From Geosiphon pyriformis (Eukaryota > Glomeromycota > Glomeromycetes > Archaeosporales > Geosiphonaceae): a DNA stretch of 64,000 nucleotides. Both the position numbers and the translations under genes were made by a program. The stretch covers positions 220,151-284,150 of the forward strand of contig JAAOMT010000599.1 of the NCBI GenBank assembly GCA_016748015.1, given 5' to 3'. Below the pieces are notes generated by a model. The model had not been told where the DNA came from. It saw only the letters and a program-made list of their open reading frames with translations, and did not search any database. Below, in pieces: positions 49,250 to 62,198 of the stretch; within the stretch, counting starts at the first letter, position 1; the number at the start of each line of letters is the position of its first letter.

Positions 49250-49560
49250 ATATTATTGAAAATACAGTTAAGATTTTCTATAAAAGAATTAATTTTTATT
49301 GCAAAATAATTTTACATTATTAAAGAACTTACAATTAGAATTTCTGTAGAAAAGTTGACTTTTATCACAAAATAACTATATAAATTTATTGGTATAAAAT
49401 TGGCCATTTCATTATAAGTCCAACAGAATATATAGTCTAAAGTATAAAAAAATACTTTGAAGATAAAATAACTTATTAGAGTTTTATTAACAACAGAATT
49501 AAAAGAAAAATTGACATTAACAACATTAAAAAAAAACGCCAGTTTAATTTAGAATATTTT
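49250..49560 (+). repeat. Dispersed repeat, decayed plus-strand copy 2
   Basis: Again two units about 67 bases apart (near 49272 and 49339), followed by GGTATAAAATTGGCCATTTC and a TATAAGTCCAAC segment equal to the TYKSS region of the 45.6-kb copy. It is the least decayed of the plus-strand copies. Confidence 0.6.
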
Positions 49561-50616
49561 GCTAATATATTGTATTAAATAGCAATTGGGCCATATTTTG
49601 TTAAAGTATAATAATAAAAAATAATGTTAATAGTATTTTAATCAACATAAAAAAATCTCTTTTTTTAACAAAAATTATTTTTATTAAAATTGTTTTTAAT
49701 GTTATTAAATTAATTTAAAATATTTTTTAAATCTTCTTTTTTGAAAACAAGTATTAATTTAAAAAATTAAAAATAAATACATTTTTAGAAAATATGAAAA
49801 TTTAAAATTAATTACATATTATTGTAATTTTGTATTGTTTTCAATAATTAAGATTTAAAGCTTATAATTAACAAACAATAAATTTGATTATTAAAACATT
49901 AAATTTTATACTTTTAGGATAATATTTGTTGCAAATATCTTAAATATTTACAAACATTGTTTAAATTATTTAAAACAAAATATTTATACATTTTTTTAAG
50001 CAATGGAAACTTAAACTTCAAAAAACTCTTAGAATTATTGATCAAATGATGTTTTTTTACACATTCTTAAAAATAAAACACAAATCGCATTTTTGATTAT
50101 TAGTAAAAATAAGTTATCCAAAAATTGCAAACTTTTTATTTTAATTATTAAGATCCCAATTAAGTAAAATTAAAATTATAAAAGATTAATCACAATTAAA
50201 ACCCTTTAATAAAATTGGAAATCATAATTAAGATAATTATTAAAGCTTATTTTTACTTTATATTGCTTGCTCGATTTTCACTAAAGATTGCTTTATTCAG
50301 TATTTTAAATGGAATTAGGTTCATGGTTATTGTTAAAAATACTTAATAGTAATAGAATTTAACAATTCAAAGTTTCTTTAATCAAAGATAAATTTTCCAA
50401 TGAATTTAATTAAAAGAATTTCTTTTACTACTATAGGCTGCATTTTACCAATAATCTGGTAATCAATAACCGATGCGTCAGAATAACGTAATTCCCAAGA
50501 AAAAGATGGTGATCATGTTTAAGTTATTCCGGGTTGTAAATTGATAAATTACCGACCTAAAAAATATCCGCTCTTTTTTAAATCAATTATTTTGATTCTC
50601 TTTATTATTAGCGTCC
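49561..50616. other. AT-rich desert, right edge, and PPX1 promoter
   Basis: AT-rich DNA without genes. Composition becomes mixed from about 50440, which should be the upstream region of the polyphosphatase gene. Confidence 0.45.
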
Positions 50617-51913
50617 ATGAACTTTGATTTTATTGGCTTACTTGAAAGACTGGTTGAAAAAAACCTTTCGTATGATAACAAGTCGAAACAGAAAAATTGT
50701 TTTATCGTCATAGGAAATGAATCTGCAGGTAATTTTGCGTGTTTATGTGATTATGTCTGGAATTAACTTAATAGATACCTTTTGCTTAATCCCCATGTCT
50801 TTTTTTTGGATTAAAGATCTCGATTCAATTATCGGTTCTCTGGGTTATGCTTACTTGAATCAAAGATTAGGCGGCACAAGTGATGATATTTATCTTCCCG
50901 TTATCCAAATACCACGACAAGATCTTTCTCTTCGGCCTGAATGTGAATTTGTATTTCGGGAATGTGGAATCAACACCCAAAATTTTGTGTTTATAGAAGA
51001 TTTTCAGGCCCAGTCTGATTCACTCACAGCAAATTATAATGTTCGTATCGTTATGGTTGATCATAACAAATTACTTCCTTCTTGGGAGAGATTCACGGAT
51101 CGAGTTGATGTCATACTTGATCATCATCAAGACGAAGGGTTGTATTTAAGAGCACAGCCACGATGGATTGAACCTGTTGGTTCCGCTTCATCTTTAGTAG
51201 TTCTAACGTGTCGTGGAAGATGGAAAGCGGAATATGACGAGAATGACGAAGAAACAAGATTGTGGGATAAAAAAGTAGCAAAATTACTATTGGCTCCAAT
51301 ATTAATCGATACGGTTCTTTTAGATTTTTCCAAAGGCAGGACAACATCCAAAGATCAAGAAGCTGCAAATTTTCTACTTAATATCCTTCAGCCTGATAAT
51401 AATTGGAATCAGCTCATCAAGGAATACTATAATAGCATTCAAGAAGGACGTTACAGTGTTTTTCATCTCCAAACCAGTGATTTACTTCGAAAAGATTATA
51501 AAGAATGGTCCTCGGTTGGAGATTTTCATCTGGGAATGTCGAGCGTTACTTGGTATTTGGATGCCTGGATCGAAAGGGATTGTGGACTCGACACTTGGAT
51601 CAAGCATCTTAGAACTTATGCTGAAAAAAAACAACTGGATTTATTTATTGTGATGACAACTTATCATCATCCAGAAGGATTTCAAAGAGAGTTAGTAGTA
51701 TATCCGATTGCGGATGCTTTGAAGAACGGAGAATTTATATCCAAATTATTGAATTCTGATCTCAACTTGGAGGATTATTCGTCTCAGCATGTTCTACCCG
51801 GAAAACTGGGAGGAATTTTTCTTTATCAGCAAAAAAACCTAAAATGGTCCCGAAAGCAGGTATACCCTTTCCTCAAAAGTGTACTCCAATCAATGCCAGT
51901 GGTTAAGCCATAA
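50617..51913 (+). CDS. PPX1: Exopolyphosphatase (DHH superfamily, Ppx1 type)
   Basis: Removes terminal phosphate from inorganic polyphosphate, a major phosphate store in mycorrhizal fungi. Two exons, 50617-50728 and 50817-51913, join in phase to 402 aa (yeast Ppx1 397). Metal-binding motifs: GNESAGDLDS across the splice junction, VDHN at residues 119-121 and DHH at 139-141. The C-terminal DHHA2 domain contains the HVLPGKLGG block. The internal intron contains an in-frame Met, but starting there would lose GNESAGD, so the upstream ATG is chosen. The protein is probably cytosolic, as no signal peptide is visible. It stands alone between AT-rich regions. Confidence 0.94.
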
Positions 51914-53150
51914 AACTTTGACCGTTTTGGGTAATGGATTGATTGGAAGAGATATTCTAGAAGCTGTTTTAATTTATGAAACCATTTTTCAAAAACCACT
52001 TGTCAAAAGTTCCCATATATTCAATAACCAAGACTCAAAATTGTGAGAGAATTGGCATTCATTGTTTCTTAACTAAGCTTTCTTTAAATTTTTGATTATT
52101 ACATGTTTACAAGTTTAGAAAAATAAAGTTTGTTTTGCTTTTATTTAACACATTATTTTACATATATTTATATAAAATTATTTTGTTTTTTTTGCCCTAT
52201 TTAAACAAAATTTGTAAATATATTAATAAAATTTATCAAAAAATTTTATGTAATATAATTTTTTTTAATAGTAAATAAAGAAACCAAAAAACAAATTAAC
52301 AAGTAAAAAATATTTTATTTTTGTAATTAATTTATTAGCTTAATAATTATAAAAATAATTATAATAATATTTTTTTATTTATATATTAATATAAAATAAT
52401 TAGTAAATTACATAAATAAATTGATTTTAAAAACATTAATTTATAATTTTTTTTTTCTTTTAATTTTATAATTATAATGAAACAAACAATAAAAAAATAA
52501 CTTTTACTTTTTTTTATAATAATTGTTTTTACAATTATTTAAAAAACTTTTTTAATTACAAAAACAGTTAAATAAAATATTGTAAAAATACTGTTTTTTT
52601 TAATATTATAAATAAAAAACAGTTTTTAATTGTTTTAATAACATCTTTTTTTTCGTTAAAAATTTTTTAAAATAATATTTTAAATCTAAATTTAATATTA
52701 TTAATACTATTTAAATAATCAAAAAAAATTAAAACAGTTAAAACACAACTTTTATTATTATTTAATATTATACTAATAAATTTTTTTATTATTTTTAAAA
52801 AAAGTTTTTCTTTTAGCATTTTATATATTATTAGTTCTGTATTTTTAAATTTTTTATTATTGTCTTAAAATTTGTTTTTTTTTTTAAAATTTAAAAATTT
52901 AAAATTTATTTATTATTATTATTATTATTAATTAGTTTTAGTTTAATTATATTAATAATACTCTTTTTAATTAAAATAACAACAACAATAATAATAACAA
53001 TATATTTATTAAAATAAATATAAATTAAAATTTAATTATATTGTTTTTGTTATTGTATTTTGTAAAAATATTTATTATTAAGTTAAAAATTATTAATTTT
53101 TTATTAATTATACAGTTAATAAAATTATTTAAATATATAATCAAACATGT
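51914..53150. other. PPX1 3' UTR and AT-rich DNA
   Basis: About 230 bases of probable 3' UTR, then nearly pure A/T sequence with no recognisable features. Confidence 0.45.
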
Positions 53151-53470
53151 TTTATGCTTTTGTTATTTAATTTATTATTAATTTTAAAATTTAAATTTTA
53201 TGCTAAGACTTGTTTTTTGAATTTTTTTGTTGTTGTTGTTGTTGTTGTTATTGTTGTTGTTGTTGTAATTATTAATTCTATAGTTAGTTTTAAATTAGCT
53301 TTTTTGAAATATAAGTTAATTAAATTGGTTTTATTAATTAAATTTATTGTTAAACTTATTAATATTGGTTTTATAATTAAAAATTTATTAAATAATAAAA
53401 AAATATTTAATAAAAATAATAGTGCTTTAAAAGCTTTAGATTTTTAATATTAAATTTAATACAAAAAAGA
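53151..53470 (+). repeat. Decayed repeat related to 9590-9800, with GTT microsatellite
   Basis: Bases about 53280-53370 resemble 9690-9775. A GTT run (53229-53266) lies inside. A 97-codon open frame crosses it, but it is low-complexity Val/Leu/Ile/Lys sequence created by the repeat and by AT bias, and I do not call it a gene. Confidence 0.45.
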
Positions 53471-53479
53471 TTACTGTTT

Positions 53480-53680
53480 GGTTAACTGGTTTAATTTTGG
53501 TAATAATAGTTTGGTTGTAATTATATAAAAAATGACATTTTTAAATAAATTTACTTTAGTAGATTTAACATAATATGTTTGATTTATATGTAAAAAATAC
53601 ATAAATTATATTTAATTTTGAATACTTAGTTGTTGTATTCTATTAAATAATAATAAAACTTTACATGTTAAATAATAATA
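53480..53680 (+). mobile_element. Decayed LINE 3' end (fourth copy)
   Basis: Bases about 53577-53625 match the 3' UTR shared by the three LINE copies at the left of the window; compare the AAAATACAT...TTTAATTT...CTTAG order near 11360-11395. The tail is AATAATAATAAAAC-like. The copy is same-strand and very decayed, and its 5' part cannot be followed with confidence. Confidence 0.55.
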
Positions 53681-54553
53681 ATAAATTTGATAAAATAATT
53701 TTAAATTATTATAAAAAAACTTTGTTATTATGTGTTATTATAAATTCAAGATAAAATTTAACTAAGTAAGTTTATACAATTTTATAATACCAAAAAACTA
53801 TTTTTGGTGTCTGATCTAGTTATACTTAGAGCGAATTTTTATATTAAATCATATTTATTATTATCAAATAAGAGTCAATTTATACAATAATATATAGTAA
53901 ACAACAAAAATTTTAAATCAATGCTAATAATAAATACATGAACTAATATTTACTATTATAATTATATGTAGTCATTACAAAAAAATGTGGACAAGCAATA
54001 TACAGCGAGTTGAAGAGAAGATGTATCACAAAGTTGGTTAGCGAATTTCGAACTCTCTAGTTATGTCATAATTAAATAAAGTAATGCTTAATAAATATCA
54101 TTCATCTATTTTTAGATTTTCTTACATTGTGAAAAATGGTTTGGATCTCAAACAATTTTACACTTTGAAGATTTGTAGATCAGCTTATCTAACTCATTGG
54201 AATCGGGGGACTAATGCAAGAAATACATGTGTAATAATGGTGGATATAGACAAGATATTTTTACTAGAAATTTAATACCAATTGCCTAGCTTTCAAAAGA
54301 TAAACAATCTGAAGCCTGGTGTCACGTGAAAGCAGACATTAGTATTATATTGAAACATGGAACCTGACAACAAAGGCCTAAAACTCGAGAATTACACCTT
54401 ATTTTATTGCAGATCAAAAACACAACATAATGCATGCATAATTCTTCAAAAACCCTTAATTATCGAATGATTGCAAATAGAATGTTCATGAGTGGTAGCT
54501 TCTGCTATTTAGTTCCATAAATTATCAGCTTCCAACTTTCCTGTTCAGGAGGG
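53681..54553. other. Intergenic DNA, no gene seen
   Basis: AT-rich at first, then mixed composition from about 53980. Small open frames (for example at 54084-54275) lack family features or splice partners. Confidence 0.4.
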
Positions 54554-54970
54554 TTAATTGTCCAAAGAAACTTCTTGGCTAATAATATCACCGTTGCACA
54601 CAGAGCAAACACGAATTGGATACTGATGCCCACGTTGTGATTTAGTGGACCTACCTATGTCAAAGTTCATGGCCGGATGATTCATTGCTGTTGTTCGACG
54701 TTTTACGCGTATATCTATTCGTTTTGATTCGTGTGTGTTTGTTTGCCAAACCAAATATCGGTTTTTTTGTTTGTCTTTATGCATGTTGTCTCTGTTGTTA
54801 TTAATAGTAAGGAAATTGGAAGCCCTCACATTGATTAATATGGCGGACCACTTAATGAAATAAATTACGATATATTTATCCAGATAAGTTTTCTTGATTT
54901 CCTTTCGTGCAACACAAGAAATTTTCTTTCTGAAGTTCAAAAGAACACAAGTTTTAAAGGTATGACCCAA
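54554..54970 (-). CDS. Hypothetical ORF, 138 codons
   Basis: Minus-strand open frame with a basic middle region and a C-terminal CSVCNGD that could bind a metal only in part. Start at 54970, stop at 54554. I recognise no domain. Splice sites or homologues would be needed to call it real; chance is a fair alternative. Confidence 0.2.
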   Translation of the reverse strand: MGHTFKTCVLLNFRKKISCVARKEIKKTYLDKYIVIYFIKWSAILINVRASNFLTINNNRDNMHKDKQKNRYLVWQTNTHESKRIDIRVKRRTTAMNHPAMNFDIGRSTKSQRGHQYPIRVCSVCNGDIISQEVSLDN

Positions 54971-56169
54971 GGACTTATTAGTCTAAGCCTTTAGCTTTGA
55001 GCCCCATTCATCATCCTGAAAAATACGAGTCATAGCGGTTGAGGCTCAGGGCAACAGGTTTTTCATTTTTATTGATCAAAAATATAATTCAGGCGGATTT
55101 CGTCACGTTTGGTCGCCGGCCGTAATAATATCCACCGAGAATTATAGAACCACATACATGCGAACAAGCCAATTAATTTCAACACGGCATGAAATCAACC
55201 AATAGTTCCACAGGCTATATAATCTTGTACGGTAATTGGGTCGGTTTGACGTGGTACGAATGCAATTTTTTAGGCAGGAGAAATTAAAAACTCATCTTCA
55301 GTTGCCTATTTCTTGGAAAATTTACTCGAATTTTTACATCTCAACCTCTTCTTTTTTTCGTTGTTCATATTTCACTTTCCTTTTACTTTCCGTCGCAGCC
55401 TCCGCTCGAAAATAGAGTTTTTATCGGGTTCTTGGCTTAACTTCTCACAGCCTTGATCATTGAACAATCCTGAACCCAAAATCATCTTTCCCACTCAACA
55501 AATCCCTTTTTTTCACCATCATCATCGACATTTCTCAAACACAAATTCATTGTATAGATAGATACAATTTTATTTCTTAATTTGTGAATATAAAAATAGA
55601 CTTGTAATTCAATATCATCTATCTCAAGGAACAAAAACAATAATAGGGCTAAAAATTGACGACGGGCATCTTATTTTTTATATATTATTAACTGCTCAAT
55701 TTAGTTTACAGCGACAAAATAAGTACTCTTTTTGTATTATATTTAATAATTCCGTACAATCCCTCACTCGTGTTCATGATCATGGAAATTTCCCTGACAC
55801 ATTAAAATAAATAGAAGTTAATAATAGTTGCAAAAATCCGGTTCATATTCTCTCATTTTCAAGCCCCTCTCTCCCAACCTCCTTTGCCTCCTTTACTACC
55901 TTACAACCCGCCTGGGACTAACCCACACAACAAACTCTCCCTTAAAACTCAAACAATAGAAACTGGTCTTTTGACAAAATCGTTCTATTATATACTTTCA
56001 CTTTTCTAATAGCAAATTGTTCTGCTACTTTACTATTGAACTCTCGTTTCTTTTTCTTTTACTTGGGTTTTATTTTTTTCGGGACGAAGCGGAAAATATA
56101 ACTATTCTTAAAGCTTAAGAACATTAATAACCAACCCTAAATTTCAAATCACATATTCTTCTGATATAA
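54971..56169. other. Upstream region of the chitin synthase gene
   Basis: About 1.2 kb of mixed composition with pyrimidine-rich stretches near 55320-55540 and 55850-56060. This is typical of a long fungal promoter and 5' leader. No gene seen. Confidence 0.45.
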
Positions 56170-59100
56170 ATGGAGACGGGATACCCCCCACCAGCACGAG
56201 GGGCCACAATTAATCGTGGCAAGACTCTCAGCAGGCCTGAACGTTACCAGCCAGCCACTCCGCTACTCACAGGTCAAAAGGAGAGTTCATCTTGGGATCC
56301 ATGGGTTGTTTTTTCGCGTGTTGTCACTTTTTGGGCACCTGGAGCTCTATTATCGTCCATAGGTCATCTTGGTGATAAAGGTTCACAACAAGCGTGGCGA
56401 GAAAAGATTGCACTATGTTTCATCGCACTCATTATGAGCGGCATCGTCGCCTTCTTGACTATTGGCTTTGCTGCTGTGCTATGTCCACCGTCACAAGCAA
56501 GTAACCCTCAAAATTTTTTGCACTATGGCGATTCACCAGGTAAATAAAAATCGTTAAAAATTGAAGAGTTTAAATTTTTAGTATTAACTGTCTGTTTAGC
56601 TAAGAGTTACAAGAGCTTATATTTATTTCATTGAAATCACATATTTAAAAAAGTCACCTCAATACGTTTAACTTAATTGATCATAACCGTTAACTTCAAT
56701 ATTTAACTAAACTTTTAGGAAATCTTGGTATCCTCGGTTGGCAGTTTAACATCTCATCTTCAGATAATCGTGGCAACAAAGCTCTTGACTTTTATGCATT
56801 GAACGCACAACAAAATGGGCAAGATATTACAAACAGGTTCAGACGTGACAATAACCAAATTGCAGCATGTCAAGGGGATATCAAAAAGTTCATGGCCGTT
56901 AAAATGCCATTATGCCAAGACCCGACTCAATGTCCTCTTCCACTATCACCTGAAACTTTTAATCTTTTCAAAATCTACAACACCACTAAGCGAGTTGGTT
57001 ATGATTGGAAACAATTAGCAAATAGCACCTTGAAAAATTATATGGTCATCGATGGAAATGTCCTAAATCTTGATCCATATATGAACGCCAATCGAAACCC
57101 AATACCTAATGATGACGTAGATCTTGCCATTCGCACAGTATTAGGCACTGATCACGTCCAGGGTGGTAAAGATGGCACTCGTCTTTTCTTTGGAAGGAAG
57201 GAATTGAAGGACACTGTCAATTGTCTGGTAAAAAAATATTTTGCTGGAAATATTGATAAAGAAACAATTGGTTGCTTCACTTCCCAACTCTTCTTATATG
57301 TTTCATTGACCGTTATTTTGAGTATTGTCATGGTTCGATTCTTCATGGCCTGTGTTTTCGATTGGTTCATCTCACATCGTCTTGCTCTAGAACCAAAGAA
57401 ATCAGATAAAGCTGTCGTGTCTCCACAAGTTAGTGGCGCCGGTGGTCGTGCTGCTCCATGGGCTCAACGTAATGAATCTGGTTCTGTAATCAAAACTATT
57501 GGCATGGATGACGTAGGCAATGATCTTTTCACAGTATTACTGGTCACTTGTTATTCTGAAGGTGAAGAAGGTCTTCGATGCACTTGTGAATCAATGGCTG
57601 CTACTGACTATCCGGATGATCGTAAATTGTTATTTTTGGTTTGTGATGGTATCATCACTGGTCATGGTAACGACAAGAGTACCCCGGATATTTGTGTCGA
57701 TATTTTGGAATTATTGCCTGAATTCAAAGATCCTCAACCTCAATCTTATATCGCTGTCGCTGCTGGCTCCAAACAACACAATATGGCTAAAGTTTATGCT
57801 GGTCATTTTGGTAAGTTAAATTCATGAGTCAGGTTGATCCGTAGTGGCTATTTCATCTCCCAAGTTCTAATATGATTATTGAGTATCACTGATTTATACA
57901 TTTTTAATCAAACATAGTCTACAAAGATCGTCGAATTCCAACTATCTGTGTGGTTAAATGTGGTGGTCCTGACGAACAAGGCAAACCAAAACCTGGTAAT
58001 CGTGGTAAACGTGATTCTCAACTGATTTTGATGAACTTCTTCAGTCGCGTCACCTATAATGATCGTATGACTAGTTTGGATTATGATTTGTTTCGTAAAG
58101 TTCATCGCCTTATGGGCGTTACCCCCGATTTTTTTGAGATTGTTTTAATGGTATGTTCACACCTTTTTAATACTCCTCATTTTACATCGTCTTTGAAAAT
58201 TACTAAATTAAACTCAATAAACTTTCTTTCGTATTAAAGGTGGATGCAGATACTAAAGTATACCCTGATTCACTCCGCTTATTAATTAACTGTATGTGTA
58301 ACGATCCCTTGATCATGGGTCTTTGCGGTGAAACCAAAATTGCAAACAAAAAAGATTCTTGGGTCACAGCCATTCAGGTCTTTGAATATTACATCTCTCA
58401 TCACTTGGGTAAAGGTTTCGAATCTGTATTCGGTGGTGTGACCTGCTTGCCAGGTTGTTTCTGTATGTATCGTCTTAAAGCAAGGAAAGGTGATGACGAT
58501 TGGGTACCAATCATCACTAAGCCAGAAATTGTTCAGGAATACTCGCAAAATACTGTCGACACTTTACATCAAAAGAATTTATTGTTACTTGGAGAAGATC
58601 GTTTCTTGACCACACTGATGTTGCGTAATTTCCCACATCGAAAAATGATGTTCTGCCCCCAAGCCGTCTGCAAAACTATTGTGCCCGATGAATTTAACGT
58701 ATTACTGTCACAACGTCGTCGATGGATTAACTCTACCATTCACAACTTAATGGAATTAGTTCTTGTCCGTAATCTTTGTGGGACTTTCTGTTTTTCGATG
58801 CAATTCGTTATCTTCATGGAGTTGATCGGTACCGTTGTATTACCAGTTGCTATCATGTTGACTTATTCATTGATCATTGGTGTCATTCTGAAACCACCAA
58901 AGGATTTTGCTGATGGTATTCCATTGCTCATGTTGGGGATGGTTCTCGGTCTACCAGCCATTTTAATTCTCATTACTACACGAAAAATTGTATACATTGC
59001 GTGGATGTTGATTTATTTATTGGCTTTACCTATATGGAATTTCGTTCTACCCACCTACGCTTACTGGCATTTCGATGACTTTTCATGGGGTGAAACAAGG

Positions 59101-59625
59101 TTTGTAAAAACCAAAAATAAATGGTTGATTTTGATGGTTGATTTTTATCATTACTAATTTGTTTATCACCCCCTATTACTTGTGATTTACAGAAAGGTTG
59201 AAGGTGAAGGTAAAGGTGATGACCACGGTAAAAAGGATGGTGTATTCGAAGCTTCCAAAGTACCATTGAAACGCTGGGAAGACTGGGAACGTACACGTCT
59301 CCGAAAAGTGAAACGTGACGCTGAACGTCAACGACAAGCACAACAAATGGCACCAGCACATCTCACACACTCTGCCATATCAGGTGAGGATGATGATAAA
59401 GGTCTGGTAGATAATCAATATTACGCCGAAACCTCTTCAATAACATCAGCAGTATCACAAGACATTGGTCTACCACAACAATATTATGATTATTCAGTGG
59501 GTGGTGGTAATAATTCAACAGCACCAGGATATCCACCGCAACATTACGATCAATATAATCAACAACAGCGACCACCACAAGATCAATACGGTAATCAATA
59601 TGGTGGGCAACAGGGTCATTATTAA
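56170..59625 (+). CDS. Chitin synthase, class IV (Chs3-like)
   Basis: Processive GT2 enzyme making cell-wall chitin from UDP-GlcNAc at the plasma membrane. Five exons in phase: 56170-56539, 56719-57810, 57918-58150, 58240-59099, 59193-59625, giving 995 aa. Membrane segments at about residues 80-104 and 313-337 flank a large extracytoplasmic-type domain. The catalytic core begins near [12 protein letters not shown], with DAD at 567-569, GEDR at 683-686 and QRRRW at 723-727. Several C-terminal membrane helices follow, then a cytosolic Lys/Arg-rich and Gln/Tyr-rich tail. The DDVGND...TCYSEGE pattern and the lack of a myosin domain favour division 2, class IV. All catalytic motifs are intact. Class is inferred from motifs, not a tree. 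Confidence 0.93.
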
Positions 59626-60792
59626 GGAGACAATTATAATCAACTCTTTACTGGAAACATTACAACATTTAACATTATTCCTTAATAAAAATTGCATTGG
59701 GCGGGTCACCAGGCGGGTGAACCTATTGTGTGTGTGTAATTGTTACTATTACAATGACTGTTATAATATAGAAGCTGAGCGATATGCGAGAGAAATTTTT
59801 GTATTTTTTTTTCTTTTCCTCGCCAATCACTTGGTGACAGGCTGTGTTCTTTTTGTAGACAAAAAAGTAATTTTATATAAATAGTGTGAATTTGGCTTTA
59901 CTATAAACTTTTTCACTTCGTATCTACCAAAAACTCCACTACCATTATCATCGCCACCAGTAGTGTCACCTTTGAATGTATTCCTACAAGAGGTTATTCT
60001 CTTTGAAATTTAATCCCAACCCGCATTCTCATAAGAATGAACTTTGATAAAAAGTTATACTCCATCTTCACTATCAACTCCCATCAAAAGTGTAGCTTTA
60101 AAATAATGATCTTTCCACCATCATCACCATCATCACCCTCATTCTCTCTTTTATAAATATATACACAAAGGTTCCAATATCTTTGGAAATAAATGTGAAA
60201 CAAATTACATATAAGGAGGATGTGAATGGTCAATAATTGATATGTGTGCTATACTTTTACTTAAAAATGAAAGGAATTAAAGGGGTAGGGAATTCATTTC
60301 TGAAATATCATTAAATTAATAATGTGAAGTAATTTCCATTCTTATTACTATTACCATCATCATCATGTTTTTAACAATGAAATTAAAAAATTAATCTTTC
60401 GACAATGTCATCTGCAAAGACTTGAAACAATTTCTCTTTAAGTTATTTGTCGGCATGATATTATGTCTAAAAAAAGCGTGTGATTGTGAGATTTGTCCCT
60501 TAAAAAATCATTTGAGTTAGGATTTTTGTATGGTCTGCGGGTTAAATAATAACTTTGCCTGAGATCCTGGTAATTTTATGACGTTTATATATAGCTTGGA
60601 TTAAATAGATTTAAAAATGAAATATTAGGGATAAACTGTTTGTTGGAAAAATCATAATTTGATTAGTTTTAAAAATCGCTTCATATAAATTCGAACTTTT
60701 CTTAGTAGGAAATGGAATGATTTTCTTCTACTTGACACAAATATCATATTCCCTTCATCATAACAATCCCGACACCGATAAACCTTTATTGT
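59626..60792. other. Convergent spacer after the chitin synthase gene
   Basis: 3' UTR of the chitin synthase and downstream region of the minus-strand gene. It includes ATC-rich short repeats (about 60115-60150 and 60355-60365). No gene seen. Confidence 0.45.
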
Positions 60793-62198
60793 TTAATTCA
60801 AAAGATCATTAAGTGACATCCCACTTGGTCTTTCATATTTTATCTCCACTACATCATCATCACCATCATCGTTATATTTTTCTATTTCTTGTGCTTCCTC
60901 TTCTGCCTCATCTTCATACTCATCCATAACTTCATCTAGATCTTCCATTTCAGGATCTGATTGATGATCACCAAAGTCTTTTAATGTTTCTATCAGAATT
61001 TGGCTAGCACTACCTATGGGGTTTTTTTCTCTGTGAGATTGAAGAAATATGATAAATAAAAGGTAATAATGTGGTTTGCAATGAATCAGTTGGGACTTTG
61101 GTTTACCTCAAAGTGTGCAAAACCCTTATTAGTTCATCCTTTAGAGGAGTGTGATGGAAAATTTCAACCATCTTACGACATTGATCTATGCTAAAGATTG
61201 AGGCAGACGGTCGAGGCCACACACATATTAATATATGTGAGATTTGAAGAAGTGAAAAAAATGTGGCCCTTTAATTACCATGTTTTAAATTTTACTTCAT
61301 CATTAGGCAAATTTTGTCCGTATTTCCGAATTTTATTGAGTGTTGTCTAAAAATTTTTGATATATTGAAAGATTATTTTTAAATTTACGCTCTGGAAAGC
61401 TAGCATATCTTTTGTTACCTCAACGATATCCGGTTTTGGTAATGGAATCTTTTGGTCAGATGCATAACTCTTTGGATGAACCCCGCGTAAGTTTCTGGGA
61501 TCAATAAGTAAATGATGCTCAGATCCTTGAGGAAATATGCTCAAGTGAAAATCTTTTTTAGAAGTAAAGTTTAAATAAATTACAATATGGTCCAAAGAAA
61601 TATTAGAGCAGGGATATAAAAAAAGACGAAATACTTACATGGAGCTTCTCCTTTAACATATCCGTTTGGCTTTGGCGAAATCATTCCATACCAATCATCT
61701 CCTAACGGAATAATTCCTGTAAATTTATCTATATATGAGGCCTGTAATAACATGTAGAAAACGTCGCTTTCATACTGATTTAAAATGGTTAATATTTTCA
61801 AATAATAAAGGTTAAATACTAAAATCAATGATTTCAACTAAAATTAATTTACTTCATCTTTCAACTGTGTACTTAAGGTTATCCAATAAATGGACACGAT
61901 TGGGAGTCTGATCTCATGTTTTGAGAATCCAATGATGGAAAGTATTGGAGGCAACTCTGGGGCTAATCACAAGGGAAGTAAAAAATTTGAACCGCGGCGC
62001 GAAGGATCCGAAAACTCGAATTAGCTTAATGTAATAAGAATAGGAATAGGAATAGGAATAGGAATAGGAATAGGAATCTGAGTGATTCTCTATGAGTGAT
62101 TAATTGAACATTGGATTTATCTGCACTTACTAGAATCATCGGCAAAAATTGGAGTTAGGCAAATTGACATGGCAAGATGTCCACATGCGAGGGTCCTG
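60793..62198 (-). CDS. Integrator complex subunit 14-like protein (5' end not found)
   Basis: Seven minus-strand exons join with perfect phase: about 62198/62195-62131, 61962-61853, 61741-61639, 61552-61419, 61346-61279, 61190-61107, 61030-60793. The order of blocks recalls INTS14 after its VWA domain: CGHLAMSICLTPIFADDS, PILSIIGF, a GDDWYGM strand, HLSIFPQGSEH, then LNKIRKYGQNLPNDEVKF and a helical segment. The C-terminus is very acidic and ends SGMSLNDLLN. INTS14 pairs with INTS10/INTS13 in the Integrator complex that cleaves snRNA and nascent transcripts. The N-terminal VWA exons should lie further right but were not found. The fifth junction (61279/61190) is the least certain. Exon structure is confident; identity rests on remembered family patterns. 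Confidence 0.55.
62041..62076. repeat. Hexanucleotide microsatellite (TAGGAA)6
   Basis: Six exact TAGGAA units inside an intron of the minus-strand gene. Confidence 0.97.

Noticed and set aside
53154-53447. 97-codon ORF with Val and Leu runs
   Set aside because: Its sequence follows from the GTT microsatellite and AT bias, and it resembles a decayed repeat elsewhere in the window.
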